DNA of 59,384 bases from Clostridia bacterium. GTDB lineage: Bacteria > Bacillota > Clostridia > TANB77 > CAG-508. The number at the start of each line of letters is the position of its first letter. Position 1 is the stretch's first letter. The notes under the pieces are model-generated. The model did no database searches and was not told the DNA's origin. It saw nothing but the letters and a program-made list of their open reading frames with translations. This document shows, piece after piece, positions 1 to 8,310 of this stretch. The DNA is taken from assembly GCA_017936925.1 (NCBI GenBank), contig JAGBEP010000021.1, positions 1 to 59,384 on the forward strand. Direction: 5' to 3'. A program made the position numbers and the translations under genes.

Positions 1-67
1 CCATTTTTATAAATTTTTGTTTTTCTTCCAATGTATATTTGGAAAACGTTTGACCTTTTTTAGCCAT
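1..67 (-). CDS. IS3-family transposase OrfA, N-terminal fragment (window edge)
   Basis: Only the first 22 residues are present, beginning MAKKGQTFSKYTLEEK. This resembles the basic start of IS3-family OrfA proteins, which carry a helix-turn-helix that binds the element's ends. The ATG at 67 follows GGAGGTG at a good distance. The reading frame is open to the edge. The family call rests on the short N-terminus together with the IS150-like end at 116-140. Confidence 0.55.
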   Translation of the reverse strand, partial: MAKKGQTFSKYTLEEKQKFIKM

Positions 68-140
68 AAAAAATACACCTCCGTTTAGATTTTAACACAA
101 TAGTCTTTTTTATTGTGTCTACTAAACGGGGTGCATTTCA
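1..140 (-). mobile_element. End of an IS3-family (IS150-like) insertion sequence, cut by the window edge
   Basis: Read on the minus strand, the sequence starting at 140 (TGAAATGCACCCCGTTTAG) resembles the terminal inverted repeat of IS150-group IS3 elements. A transposase OrfA start follows at 67 behind a GGAGGTG ribosome site. Between them lies a long hairpin in which CCGTTTAG (82-89) pairs with CTAAACGG (122-129) and ACACAATA pairs with TATTGTGT. The other end lies outside the window, so completeness and target duplication cannot be judged. Confidence 0.65.
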
Positions 141-163
141 TCTAGTTAGTCTTCTTTATTTTA

Positions 164-850
164 TTAAAAAACACTAAAAATTGCTTGAAAGAAAGATATA
201 ACAAGGTCTACTAAAATTTTTAGTATCTCATTTTCATTATAAAGATTTACAAAATAATCATGAATAGGAGGAATAAAAAATAATATTACAAAAATAACTA
301 TAGCAATTAATATAGCTAAAATAACTTGAAATACTCGTTTAAAAGTCCATCTATATTTTAACTTATATCCATGTTGACGCAAATAAGCATCATAAGCTTC
401 TAAATATCTTTCCTGCATTTTTGATTGAAGCTTTTTCTTTGTTTTTTCATCCATGTTATAAGTATTAACATAAAAGTTCCCGTCATTATCAGTATAATAA
501 CCATTATTAGAATAAGAAACTTTATGAGCATTAGGAATATCCTTTTTAACATTATTACCAGTAGAAGAATTAAAATTTTGAGAACTATTTTGAGAAGTAT
601 TAGATTTCATTTGCTTGCGAAATTCAAGTTCTTTTTTCTTAGCAAGAACATGATCAAAATTAGCTCTTTTAGAATCATCCATTAAAACTTCAAAAGCTTC
701 ATTTATTAATTTCATTTTTGACTCAGCTTCTTTAGGATTATCACGATTAAGATCAGGGTGATATTTTTTTGCTAAAGCCTTATAAGCTTTTTCAATAACT
801 TCTTTTGAAGCCTTTTCACTTACTTCTAAAATTTCATAGTAATTAACCAT
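164..850 (-). CDS. J-domain (DnaJ-like) membrane protein
   Basis: 228 residues. Residues 2-66 form a J domain with the HPD motif at 31-33, the signature that stimulates the DnaK/Hsp70 ATPase. A polar linker rich in Asn and Ser follows (about 85-125), and one hydrophobic segment near residues 175-197 should anchor the C-terminus in the membrane. There is no zinc-finger or DnaJ C-terminal substrate domain, so this is not canonical DnaJ but a J-protein likely to bring Hsp70 to a membrane site. The start at 850 follows AAGGAG. It is transcribed divergently from the pilin-like gene at 975. The client is unknown. Confidence 0.75.
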   Translation of the reverse strand: MVNYYEILEVSEKASKEVIEKAYKALAKKYHPDLNRDNPKEAESKMKLINEAFEVLMDDSKRANFDHVLAKKKELEFRKQMKSNTSQNSSQNFNSSTGNNVKKDIPNAHKVSYSNNGYYTDNDGNFYVNTYNMDEKTKKKLQSKMQERYLEAYDAYLRQHGYKLKYRWTFKRVFQVILAILIAIVIFVILFFIPPIHDYFVNLYNENEILKILVDLVISFFQAIFSVF

Positions 851-974
851 ATTTTCTCCTTAGTAAAGTATAAAAAAATTATAGCATTAGAAAATAAATA
901 AAACAAGAAATTTATATTGACTAAAATTATAAAAAAATATAAGATAATAAAAAAGAAAAAATAGGAGATACAAT

Positions 975-1358
975 ATGAATATAAAAAACGAAAGAGGAAT
1001 AACGCTAACAATGCTAATCATAACCATTATAGTTATGCTGATAATAGCGACGGTATTGGTATATTTTAGTGTAGGAGATAATTCTTTAATGAATAATGCA
1101 AGAACTGCTACTTTTAAAGAAGATATGAGTACACTAAAAAGTAAAGTAGACGATAAAGTAATTACAAAACAAAACATAGAAGGAAAAACATCAGGAGTAA
1201 CTCTAACTATAGAAGAACAAAAAGAAATACTAGGAGATTATTATACAACAGGAAATTTAAAGGTAGACGACAATGGAAATTTAATATATACAAATAATTC
1301 TAACTTCTCAGATTCTCAAAAGGAAATATTAGAATCAATTGGAATAAGTGGTGAATAA
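975..1358 (+). CDS. Type IV pilin-like / pseudopilin protein
   Basis: 127 residues. The N-terminus has a short basic leader ending in ERG, followed by a hydrophobic helix of about 20 residues. This matches a prepilin-peptidase (class III) signal with cleavage after Gly8 and Ile in place of the usual Phe/Met at +1. The remainder is a polar, probably extracellular domain with no recognised fold. An AGGAGA ribosome site precedes the ATG. It stands alone with its own terminator and no pilus assembly genes nearby, so it may be a secreted pseudopilin or competence-like minor pilin. Confidence 0.6.
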   Translation: MNIKNERGITLTMLIITIIVMLIIATVLVYFSVGDNSLMNNARTATFKEDMSTLKSKVDDKVITKQNIEGKTSGVTLTIEEQKEILGDYYTTGNLKVDDNGNLIYTNNSNFSDSQKEILESIGISGE

Positions 1359-1363
1359 TGAAT

Positions 1364-1415
1364 AAGATCTCAACTAAATACAACAAAAATATTGTATTAA
1401 CTGAGGTCTTTTATT
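1364..1415 (+). terminator. Rho-independent terminator after the pilin-like gene
   Basis: An imperfect stem pairs the segment around 1365-1382 with TTGTATTAACTGAGGTC (1391-1407), followed by a T-rich tract. Confidence 0.6.
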
Positions 1416-1489
1416 TTCTTATATACACAAAAAATATTGAAAAAAAATAATAAATAATGTAAAATAAGCGCGGAAAGGAAGTATGAAAA

Positions 1490-1954
1490 ATGGAAAAAAT
1501 TAGAGGATTTGAAATTGCCAAAGGGTTTGAAAACATGAATATTAATTTACCCGAAAGAAAAACAAAGTATTCAGCAGGATATGATGTAGAAGCTGCTGAA
1601 GATTGTGTAGTACCAGCATATAAATTTGGTCAAAAACCAACATTAATAAAAACAGGAATTAAAGCTTATATGCCAGAAAACGAATATTTAATGTTAACTA
1701 ATAGAAGCTCTAATCCAGGAAAAAGAGGATTAGTAATGGCAAACGGAATAGGAATAATAGACAGCGACTATTATGGAAATCCAGACAATGATGGAGCATT
1801 TATGTACTCATTTTTTAACTTTTTCGAGAAAGATTTAGAAATAAAAAAAGGAGACATAATAGGACAAGCAATATTCCAAAAATACTATATTGCAGACGAT
1901 GACAATGCTGAAGGAGAAAGAGTTGGAGGATTTGGTTCAACAGATAAAAAATAA
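1490..1954 (+). CDS. dut: dUTP diphosphatase (dUTPase)
   Basis: 154 residues. It hydrolyses dUTP to dUMP and pyrophosphate, keeping uracil out of DNA and supplying dUMP for dTMP synthesis. The trimeric dUTPase motifs appear in order: motif 1 SAGYDVEA (about residues 28-35), motif 2 with NRSSNPGKRG, motif 3 with GIGIIDSDYYG (catalytic Asp), motif 4 with GDIIGQAIFQ, and the Gly-rich motif 5 GGFGST at the C-terminus. Length is typical. An upstream ATG at 1483 gives an immediate stop, so 1490 is used. It is monocistronic, with a strong terminator after it. Confidence 0.93.
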   Translation: MEKIRGFEIAKGFENMNINLPERKTKYSAGYDVEAAEDCVVPAYKFGQKPTLIKTGIKAYMPENEYLMLTNRSSNPGKRGLVMANGIGIIDSDYYGNPDNDGAFMYSFFNFFEKDLEIKKGDIIGQAIFQKYYIADDDNAEGERVGGFGSTDKK

Positions 1955-1980
1955 AAATATTACTTAATTATTTAAAATAA

Positions 1981-2040
1981 ATCTCCATTTAGTGAGCACG
2001 AAAAATGTGTAAAATTCTAAATGGAGATGTTTTTTATTTT
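1981..2040 (+). terminator. Strong terminator after dut
   Basis: A perfect 12-bp stem, ATCTCCATTTAG (1981-1992) with CTAAATGGAGAT (2018-2029), is followed by a T-run. The rest of the gene-free stretch 1955-2266 is AT-rich filler plus the promoter at 2191. Confidence 0.85.
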
Positions 2041-2190
2041 ATAGAATGTAGATTTATTATAAAAAATAAGTTTACAGAAAGAATAAACTGATAAATAAAA
2101 ATAAAATAAAAGACTAGAGCACAGAAAAGAAGAGGAATTAGCTAATGAAAAATAAATGAAAAATTATGTGAATTAATTGTAACAAACTCT

Positions 2191-2219
2191 TTGACTTTTG
2201 CCATAATTTAGTGTATAAT
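2191..2219 (+). promoter_or_regulatory. Sigma-A promoter of the CarD-family gene
   Basis: TTGACT (2191-2196), a 17-base spacer, then TATAAT (2214-2219). Confidence 0.85.
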
Positions 2220-2266
2220 AATTATGTGCTAAGAAATAAAATTTACCTGAAAGGAGTGAGTCATAC

Positions 2267-2821
2267 ATGTTTAATGTAGGTGACAAAGTTGTTTATCCGA
2301 TGCATGGCGCTGGAGTAATAGAATCAATAGAGGAGAAGTCAATTCTTGACGAAAAACAATCTTATTATATTATAAAAATGCCAGGCGAGGTAAAGGTTAT
2401 GGTTCCTACTGCAAAAGCAGAAGAAATCGGAGTTAGAAATATCATAGATAAAGAATCAGCTCAAAAAGTTATTGAAGTTTTGGAACAAGAAAGCACAGAA
2501 ATGTCTATGAATTGGAACAAAAGATATAGAGACAATATGGAGAAAATGAAAACAGGAAACATTTATGAAGTGGCAGACATTGTTAGAAATCTAAGTTTCA
2601 AACAAAAAGAAAAAGGTTTATCTACAGGAGAGAAAAAAATGCTACTAAATGCAAAACAGATATTAGTAAGCGAACTAGTCCTTGCAGAGCAAAAAGACCT
2701 TAGTGAAATAGAATCAATAGTTGATAACAAAATAAATGCTTCTTATGCAGATCACATTGCAGCCCTTGAACAGAATACACCAGAAGAAAATATTGTAAAA
2801 AAATTTATACCACTAAATTAA
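2267..2821 (+). CDS. CarD/CdnL family transcriptional regulator
   Basis: 184 residues. The N-terminal Tudor-like RNA-polymerase interaction domain (about 1-65) carries the family signature GDKVVYPMHGAGVIESIEE. The helical C-terminal domain (about 70-170) is of the kind that contacts the upstream edge of the open promoter bubble. Proteins of this family bind the RNA polymerase beta lobe and stabilise or tune open complexes. Length fits the family. A good AAGGAG site precedes the ATG, and it has its own strong promoter and terminator, so it is probably expressed constitutively. Confidence 0.88.
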   Translation: MFNVGDKVVYPMHGAGVIESIEEKSILDEKQSYYIIKMPGEVKVMVPTAKAEEIGVRNIIDKESAQKVIEVLEQESTEMSMNWNKRYRDNMEKMKTGNIYEVADIVRNLSFKQKEKGLSTGEKKMLLNAKQILVSELVLAEQKDLSEIESIVDNKINASYADHIAALEQNTPEENIVKKFIPLN

Positions 2822-2840
2822 ATCAATATATAAAATATAA

Positions 2841-2866
2841 AAAAAAGAGGCAAAACCTCTTTTTTT
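2841..2866 (+). terminator. Terminator after the CarD-family gene
   Basis: A short A-flanked stem, AGAGG (2846-2850) / CCTCT (2856-2860) extended by A/T pairs, runs into a T7 run. Confidence 0.8.
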
Positions 2867-2916
2867 CGCTCTTATAAAATAATTTTTAAATGATTTTTAC
2901 ATTTATTTTACACATA

Positions 2917-2945
2917 TATACAAAGAAAAATCTACATGTTATAAT
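2917..2945 (+). promoter_or_regulatory. Promoter of the sortase gene
   Basis: TATACA (2917-2922; four of six to the -35 consensus), a 17-base spacer, then TATAAT (2940-2945). Confidence 0.6.
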
Positions 2946-2969
2946 AAAAATAATAGGAAGGAATAGAGG

Positions 2970-3749
2970 ATGAATCAAATTCTTATAACTGAGAAATTGT
3001 ATATAACACCTGAATTAAAAAGACAGAAAAAATTATATAAAATTGATTTTATCATTTCTGTTTTTTTATTGTGCCTATTATTTTCTTATTATATATATGC
3101 AGAATATGATAAATATTCTGGAGAGAAAAAAGCTCAAGAAATACTTGCAAATATGGAAATTCAAGAAACCGATTTAGCAAGTACATATGTATATGATGAT
3201 ACAACAATTAGAGTAGAAGAAAACGAAAAAATGGTTGTAATATTAAGCGAACAAGATGATGGAACAATAATAGATACAAATAATTTAGATGGTTCTCAAA
3301 CGACATATAGCGGTACAGTACCTAAAAATGTAATGACTTCCGAAAGTGGAGATACCTATTACTCAATAGCAAAAATAAATATACCTCGAATAGACTTATC
3401 ATATCCAATATTAGATCACTGGTCAGATGAACTATTAAAAATTTCACCTTGCAAATTCCATGGAGCAGATCCAAATGAAGTAGGTAACTTCTGTATAGTA
3501 GGACATAACTATAGAAATTCAATGTTCTTTAGCAAAGTTCCAACACTTGAAACAGGAGATATTATCGAAATAGAAGATAATTATGGAAGAAAAATAAATT
3601 ATGAAGTATATGATAAACATGTAGTAAGTGAAGATAATACAAAAGATACATCTCAAATAACTCATGGAAAAAGAGAAATCACAGTTATAACATGTACAAA
3701 CGATAATAAAAACAGAGTTATCGTAAAAGCAAGAGAACAAGGAACATAA
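2970..3749 (+). CDS. Sortase (class not certain, B/D-like)
   Basis: 259 residues. An N-terminal basic stretch and one transmembrane helix (about 25-45) are followed by a linker and a sortase beta-barrel (about 130-255). The catalytic residues are visible: His in VGHNYRNSMFF, Cys in the TxxTC motif VITCTND, and Arg in NKNRVIVKA. Sortases cleave LPXTG-like sorting signals and join surface proteins to the wall or to pilins. No substrate or pilin partner lies beside it. It stands alone with its own promoter and terminator, and housekeeping versus dedicated role cannot be decided here. Confidence 0.88.
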   Translation: MNQILITEKLYITPELKRQKKLYKIDFIISVFLLCLLFSYYIYAEYDKYSGEKKAQEILANMEIQETDLASTYVYDDTTIRVEENEKMVVILSEQDDGTIIDTNNLDGSQTTYSGTVPKNVMTSESGDTYYSIAKINIPRIDLSYPILDHWSDELLKISPCKFHGADPNEVGNFCIVGHNYRNSMFFSKVPTLETGDIIEIEDNYGRKINYEVYDKHVVSEDNTKDTSQITHGKREITVITCTNDNKNRVIVKAREQGT

Positions 3750-3788
3750 AGTATTCTATGAACTAAAATACATAGAATACTTTTTTTA
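3750..3788 (+). terminator. Terminator after the sortase gene
   Basis: A perfect stem AGTATTCTATG (3750-3760) / CATAGAATACT (3771-3781) is followed by T7. Confidence 0.85.
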
Positions 3789-3790
3789 TA

Positions 3791-3819
3791 TTGAAAAAAA
3801 TAACATGATAATGTATAAT
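3791..3819 (+). promoter_or_regulatory. Promoter of the mscS-like gene
   Basis: TTGAAA (3791-3796), a 17-base spacer, then TATAAT (3814-3819). Confidence 0.8.
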
Positions 3820-3861
3820 ACATACGTTAAATTAACAAAAGAAAGTGAGAAAAAATTATAA

Positions 3862-4908
3862 ATGAGTCAAATTTTATCATCACTAAATATAAATAGTGTA
3901 ATTACATATATTACAGCACTTGCAATAATATTAGGATGTAAATTATTAAGTCCAATAATTGCACATATACTTATATATATTTTTCACAAGATATTAAAAG
4001 TAGACAATAAAATATCTAAAAGTGGATTTTATGAACCATTAAAATTTATCTTAACAGTATTTGGATTTGGACTAGCAATTTACTATTTAAAACTACCAAG
4101 AGGAGTAATAAATTTATATAATGAAATTTTTAAAATATTAGTTATATTAGCAATAGCCAAATCACTTGGAAATTGCCTACAGCCAGACTCTACATTTTTT
4201 TTAAAATTAGAAACCTCAACAAAATTTAAAGGAAATGAAGCATTAAATTCTTTTATAGGCAAAATACTAAAAGCAGTTATATATTTAATTGCATTAATCA
4301 TAATAATGCACGATTGGGGAATAGATTTGGGAGGACTTATTGCAGGTCTTGGTATAGGAAGTGCCGCACTGGCTCTAGCTGCACAAGACTTTGTAAAAAG
4401 TTTAATTGGAGGATTCTCAATTATAACAGATAAGACATTTGAAATAGGAGATTTTATAGAAGTTGGAGAATTTCAAGGAACAGTTATAGATATAACTTTT
4501 AGATCTACAAGGTTAAAAGCTGTTAATAACACTATAATTTCAATGCCAAACTCAGTAATAGTTGCAGAATACGTTAAAAACTGGAGTAAACTAGAAAGCA
4601 GACGTCTAGAAATGCGTCTAAGAATTAATTTAAATTCTAATACAGAAACAATAAACAGATGCATATCAAAACTAAAAACAGTATTAAAAGCAAATGAAAA
4701 TATTCTTGAAGAAACAGTAACAGTATGTTTTGAGAGTATAGAAAATGATGCAAACATAATATGGATAATAGCATACATAAATACAGCTGAATATGATAAA
4801 TATTTAAAAATAAAAGAAAAAGTTAATTGCGATGTTTTATCAGTATTAGAAAGAGAAAATATCGAACTAGTATATCCAACTCAAAAAGTATACATGAAGA
4901 CACTATAA
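3862..4908 (+). CDS. MscS-family mechanosensitive ion channel
   Basis: 348 residues. Several N-terminal membrane helices are followed by the pore-lining TM3 helix, rich in Gly and Ala (about 153-178, GLIAGLGIGSAALALAAQD), then the MscS beta domain (DKTFEIGDFIEVGEFQGTV) and the alpha/beta cytoplasmic vestibule. The channel opens on membrane tension to release solutes during hypo-osmotic shock. The ribosome site is weak (GAAAGTGAG, about 13 bases from the ATG). It may be co-transcribed with the patatin and SDR genes, which follow closely. Confidence 0.88.
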   Translation: MSQILSSLNINSVITYITALAIILGCKLLSPIIAHILIYIFHKILKVDNKISKSGFYEPLKFILTVFGFGLAIYYLKLPRGVINLYNEIFKILVILAIAKSLGNCLQPDSTFFLKLETSTKFKGNEALNSFIGKILKAVIYLIALIIIMHDWGIDLGGLIAGLGIGSAALALAAQDFVKSLIGGFSIITDKTFEIGDFIEVGEFQGTVIDITFRSTRLKAVNNTIISMPNSVIVAEYVKNWSKLESRRLEMRLRINLNSNTETINRCISKLKTVLKANENILEETVTVCFESIENDANIIWIIAYINTAEYDKYLKIKEKVNCDVLSVLERENIELVYPTQKVYMKTL

Positions 4909-4924
4909 AAAGGGGATAATATAA

Positions 4925-5782
4925 ATGAAAATAGGAGTAGCCTTAGCTGGAGGAGGGCTTAAAGGCGTAGCACATATCGGAGCACTAAAAGCGCTAGAAG
5001 AATTAGGAATAAATATAGAATGTATTTCTGGAACGAGCTCAGGAGCAATGATGGCAGCATTATATGCAATGGGATATTCGACCGAAGAAATGAAAAATAT
5101 AACAAAAAAGTCATATAAAAAAATTGTAAAAATACATAAAAGAAACATAATCAAGTATGCATTAAAAAGTATTGTGCATAGAAGATTAGAACTACAGGGC
5201 ATGATAAAAGGTGAAAACGTTGAGAAAATTGTAGAACAATATGCAAAAGAAAAAGAAATATACAAAATGTCAGATATAAAAAAGAACTTTGCAATGATAA
5301 CAGCAGATGCCAAAACAACAAAAAAATGCGTATTTGTATCTAAAGATATAAAAAAGGAAAAGGATGTTGAATATTTATCTAACATTCCAATTGGAAAAGC
5401 AGTACGTTCAAGTATGTCTTTTCCGGCAATTTTTACACCTTGCGAATACGAAAATTATTGCTTTATAGATGGGGGAACAGTAGATAATATGCCAGTCAAA
5501 GAATTAATTGATATGGGAGCAGAAAAAACAATTGCTATATCATTCACACTAGATGAGTTTACTGGCAAAGAAAATTTATTTTCTGTAATATTAAGAGCAT
5601 GCGATATTTTTTCTTTAAAAGATGTAAAAAAAGGACAAAAAGTAAGTGACATAAGCATAGAAATTGATATGGAAGATGCAAAGCTACTAAAAATTGATGA
5701 TATTGATTTAAGCATACAAAAAGGATATGACACTGTAATGAAAAACAAAGAAAAAATATTAGGAATGGTGGAAGTAAAATGA
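4925..5782 (+). CDS. Patatin-like phospholipase
   Basis: 285 residues. It is a predicted Ser-Asp dyad acyl hydrolase: an oxyanion-hole loop AGGGLKG (residues 8-14), a nucleophile elbow GTSSG (about 38-42), and the catalytic Asp in DGG (about 181-183). No signal peptide is seen, so it should act in the cytoplasm or at the inner leaflet on phospholipids. It lies 16 bases after mscS and overlaps the next gene by four bases, so the three probably form a membrane-related operon. Substrate is unknown. Confidence 0.87.
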   Translation: MKIGVALAGGGLKGVAHIGALKALEELGINIECISGTSSGAMMAALYAMGYSTEEMKNITKKSYKKIVKIHKRNIIKYALKSIVHRRLELQGMIKGENVEKIVEQYAKEKEIYKMSDIKKNFAMITADAKTTKKCVFVSKDIKKEKDVEYLSNIPIGKAVRSSMSFPAIFTPCEYENYCFIDGGTVDNMPVKELIDMGAEKTIAISFTLDEFTGKENLFSVILRACDIFSLKDVKKGQKVSDISIEIDMEDAKLLKIDDIDLSIQKGYDTVMKNKEKILGMVEVK

Positions 5783-6531
5783 AAGCATTAATAACAGGAG
5801 CCTCTTCAGGAATTGGAAGAGAAATAGCATTATATTTAAGTGATTTAGGATATGATATTATAGTAGTTGCTAGAAATGAATTAGCTTTAAAAGATATACA
5901 AAGAGAAGTAAAAACAAAAGTAGAAGTTGTACCTATGGATCTAACAGACAGAGTAAATGTATGGAAATTACATGAAATGTATAAAAATGAACCTATAGAA
6001 GTATTAGTAAATAATGCTGGATTTGGTGTACATGGGTTAGTAACAGAAACTGATTTAGAAAAAGATTTAGATTTAATAGATTTAAATATAGCAGCATTAC
6101 ATATGCTTACAAAATTATTTTTAAAAGATATGAAAAAAAGAAATTTAGGCTATATTTTAAATGTATCATCAATAGCAGGATTTATGTCAGGACCACTAAT
6201 GGCAGAATATTATGCATCTAAAAATTTCGTACTATCATATACAAAAGCAATATACACAGAATTAAAAAAAGAAGGTTCAGAAGTGCACATAAGTGCATTA
6301 TGTCCAGGACCAACAAAAACAAACTTTAATAAAGTAGCAAAAGTAGAATTTAAAATGAAATCATATAGTGCAGAATATGTCGCAGAATACGGAATAAATA
6401 AAATGTTTGAAGAAAAACCAGTAATAGTGCCAGGAATAAAAATGAAACTAGTACACTTAGCTGCAAAAATACTTCCAAGTAGCATAGTAAGCGAATTTGC
6501 ATATGAGATACAAAGACGAAAAAGAAAATAA
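5779..6531 (+). CDS. Short-chain dehydrogenase/reductase (SDR)
   Basis: 250 residues. The classical SDR motifs are visible: NAD(P)-binding TGASSGIG near the N-terminus, NNAG (about residue 77), catalytic Ser in the VSSIAG strand, and YxxxK as YYASK. The closest general type is the DltE/YqjQ-like SDRs, but the substrate is not identifiable. The start ATG overlaps the stop of the patatin gene (ATGA), indicating translational coupling. The C-terminus (EIQRRKRK) is basic. Confidence 0.87.
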   Translation: MKALITGASSGIGREIALYLSDLGYDIIVVARNELALKDIQREVKTKVEVVPMDLTDRVNVWKLHEMYKNEPIEVLVNNAGFGVHGLVTETDLEKDLDLIDLNIAALHMLTKLFLKDMKKRNLGYILNVSSIAGFMSGPLMAEYYASKNFVLSYTKAIYTELKKEGSEVHISALCPGPTKTNFNKVAKVEFKMKSYSAEYVAEYGINKMFEEKPVIVPGIKMKLVHLAAKILPSSIVSEFAYEIQRRKRK

Positions 6532-6613
6532 TGCACTATTCACTAAAAAATAAAAACAACTCAAATTGAAGAATTGCGTAATAAAAAGAAGACAAAAGAT
6601 AAGGAGAAAATAA

Positions 6614-7339
6614 ATGAAAGTTACTTGTATAGGAACAGGGACAATGGGATCAATAACAAGGGGAAATCAAAGCATAATAGCCGATGATATACTTTTTGAT
6701 ATTGGATCTGGAGTTGTAAAAAAAATAGAAAGCATGAAAATATATACAAAATCAATAAACTATTTAATTATTACTCATGCGCATGCTGATCATTTTGTAG
6801 ATTTGCCAAATTTTTTAATAGGAAGAAGTATTAGAAAAGAAAATAAAGAAACATTAAAAATAATATGCGGAAAAGGAATTAAAGAAAAAACAATAAAATT
6901 ATTTGAATTATGTTTTGGAGATGGAAATAAAAATAAATATAAAAATTTTGAAGAAGGTTATAATGTAAAATTTATTGAGTTATCAAATGGAGAAACCTAC
7001 GAAGATGAATCAGTTAAAATCACAGCATATGATCTAGAACACGGAACATGTAAGCCAATAATGGGGTATATAGTAGAAAAAAATGGAAAAGTTTTAGGAT
7101 ATGCTACAGACACAACATTATGCGAAAACGTTAAGAAAATATGTGAAAAATCAAATTGCGTATTTCTAGATGCAACCAACACAGTTCCTACCAAAATGCA
7201 CATGGGAGTAGAAGAAGTAGAGTGGCTAGCAAAAGAATATCCAAAAGCTGAAGTGTATGCAATACACAGAAGTGATTACGTGCATAGCCATATAAAAACA
7301 ATTAATTTTCCAGAAGACGGAGAAATTATAAATTTATAA
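6614..7339 (+). CDS. Metallo-beta-lactamase fold hydrolase (RNase Z-like group)
   Basis: 241 residues. The zinc-binding HxHxDH motif appears as HAHADH (about residues 56-61). Further ligands are likely the Asp in YATDTT and the late His residues near HRSDYVHSH. The start GTGTMG... resembles the RNase Z/ElaC and phosphodiesterase branch, but the long exosite arm of true tRNase Z is not evident. It is therefore called a general hydrolase acting on a phosphodiester or similar bond. An AAGGAG site precedes the ATG. The terminator just after it overlaps the dapF leader. Confidence 0.8.
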   Translation: MKVTCIGTGTMGSITRGNQSIIADDILFDIGSGVVKKIESMKIYTKSINYLIITHAHADHFVDLPNFLIGRSIRKENKETLKIICGKGIKEKTIKLFELCFGDGNKNKYKNFEEGYNVKFIELSNGETYEDESVKITAYDLEHGTCKPIMGYIVEKNGKVLGYATDTTLCENVKKICEKSNCVFLDATNTVPTKMHMGVEEVEWLAKEYPKAEVYAIHRSDYVHSHIKTINFPEDGEIINL

Positions 7340-7351
7340 GAATAAAAAAAG

Positions 7352-7388
7352 ATTCACCTCATAATTTTAAATAGAGGTGAATTTTTTT
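7352..7388 (+). terminator. Hairpin terminator overlapping the dapF ribosome site
   Basis: ATTCACCTC (7352-7360) pairs with GAGGTGAAT (7374-7382), followed by T7. The 3' arm contains the AGAGGTG that serves as the Shine-Dalgarno of dapF (ATG at 7389). The same element can therefore end upstream transcription and hide the dapF ribosome site in read-through RNA. Confidence 0.75.
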
Positions 7389-8237
7389 ATGTTATATTTT
7401 ACAAAAATGCAAGGATTAGGAAATGATTTTATATGCTTGGATTATGATAAAGTAAGTAGATATAATTTAAAAATTTTTTCAAAATACATATGTGATAGGC
7501 ATTTTGGAATAGGAGCAGATGGAGTTTTATTGTATTCAAAAAGTAAGATTGCAGATTGTAAAATGAGAATTTTTAATAGTGACGGAACTGAAGCGGGAAT
7601 GTGCGGAAATGGAATAAGATGTTTATCAAGATTTATGTACGAAAAAGGATATGTTCCAAAAAACAAAATGAAAATAGAAACTATTTCAGGAATAAAAAAT
7701 ATAGAATGCATAACACAAAATGCAAAAATAATGTCAATAAAAGTAGATATGGGAGTTCCACAAACAGATATTAATAAGCTACCAATATATGTTCCAAGAA
7801 ACTATAAATATCATGATAAAAAATGCAAAGTAATGCTAAAAGCAGGAGATAAAGAATTTGAAGGCATATTTTTAAGTGTAGGAAATCCTCACACAGTAAT
7901 TGAATGCAAAACATTAAATGATTTACAAATCACAAAATACGGAAAAATTGTGGAAAACTATAGATATTTTCCTCAAAAAACAAATGTTGAATTTGTAGAA
8001 GTGGTAGACCAAAATAATATCAATGTGAAAGTTTGGGAAAGAGGAGTAGGAAAAACTTTAGCATGTGGAACAGGAGCAGTAGCATCAGCATATGCAATGT
8101 ATAAAGAAGAAAAAGTAGAAAATGAAGTAAATGTAAAACTAGAAGGAGGAGAGCTAAAAATATATATAGATGAAAATGACAGAATATTTATGGAAGGAAA
8201 TGCAGTAAAAGTATTTGATGGAGAAATAGATTTATAA
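7389..8237 (+). CDS. dapF: Diaminopimelate epimerase
   Basis: 282 residues from the ATG at 7389, chosen because AGAGGTG lies at 7374-7380 and the family start FTKMQGLGNDF follows directly; a GTG at 7377 is unlikely. The enzyme converts LL-diaminopimelate to the meso form without cofactor, for peptidoglycan and lysine. Both catalytic cysteines are present, in MCGNGIRC (N-half) and LACGTGA (C-half), giving the usual two-fold pseudo-symmetric enzyme. It follows from the family that meso-DAP cross-links are likely. dapL, supplying its substrate, lies at 12024. Confidence 0.95.
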   Translation: MLYFTKMQGLGNDFICLDYDKVSRYNLKIFSKYICDRHFGIGADGVLLYSKSKIADCKMRIFNSDGTEAGMCGNGIRCLSRFMYEKGYVPKNKMKIETISGIKNIECITQNAKIMSIKVDMGVPQTDINKLPIYVPRNYKYHDKKCKVMLKAGDKEFEGIFLSVGNPHTVIECKTLNDLQITKYGKIVENYRYFPQKTNVEFVEVVDQNNINVKVWERGVGKTLACGTGAVASAYAMYKEEKVENEVNVKLEGGELKIYIDENDRIFMEGNAVKVFDGEIDL

Positions 8238-8250
8238 AATATATAAAAAA

Positions 8251-8290
8251 CGCGTTGCAATCATATTTCAGATTGCAACGCATTTTTTAA
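8251..8290. terminator. Bidirectional terminator between dapF and the convergent gene at 8311
   Basis: A perfect 11-bp stem GCGTTGCAATC (8252-8262) / GATTGCAACGC (8271-8281) has A-runs before it and a T-run after it, so it can serve both strands. Confidence 0.85.
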
Positions 8291-8310
8291 ATTCCCAAAT
8301 TAGAGAATCA

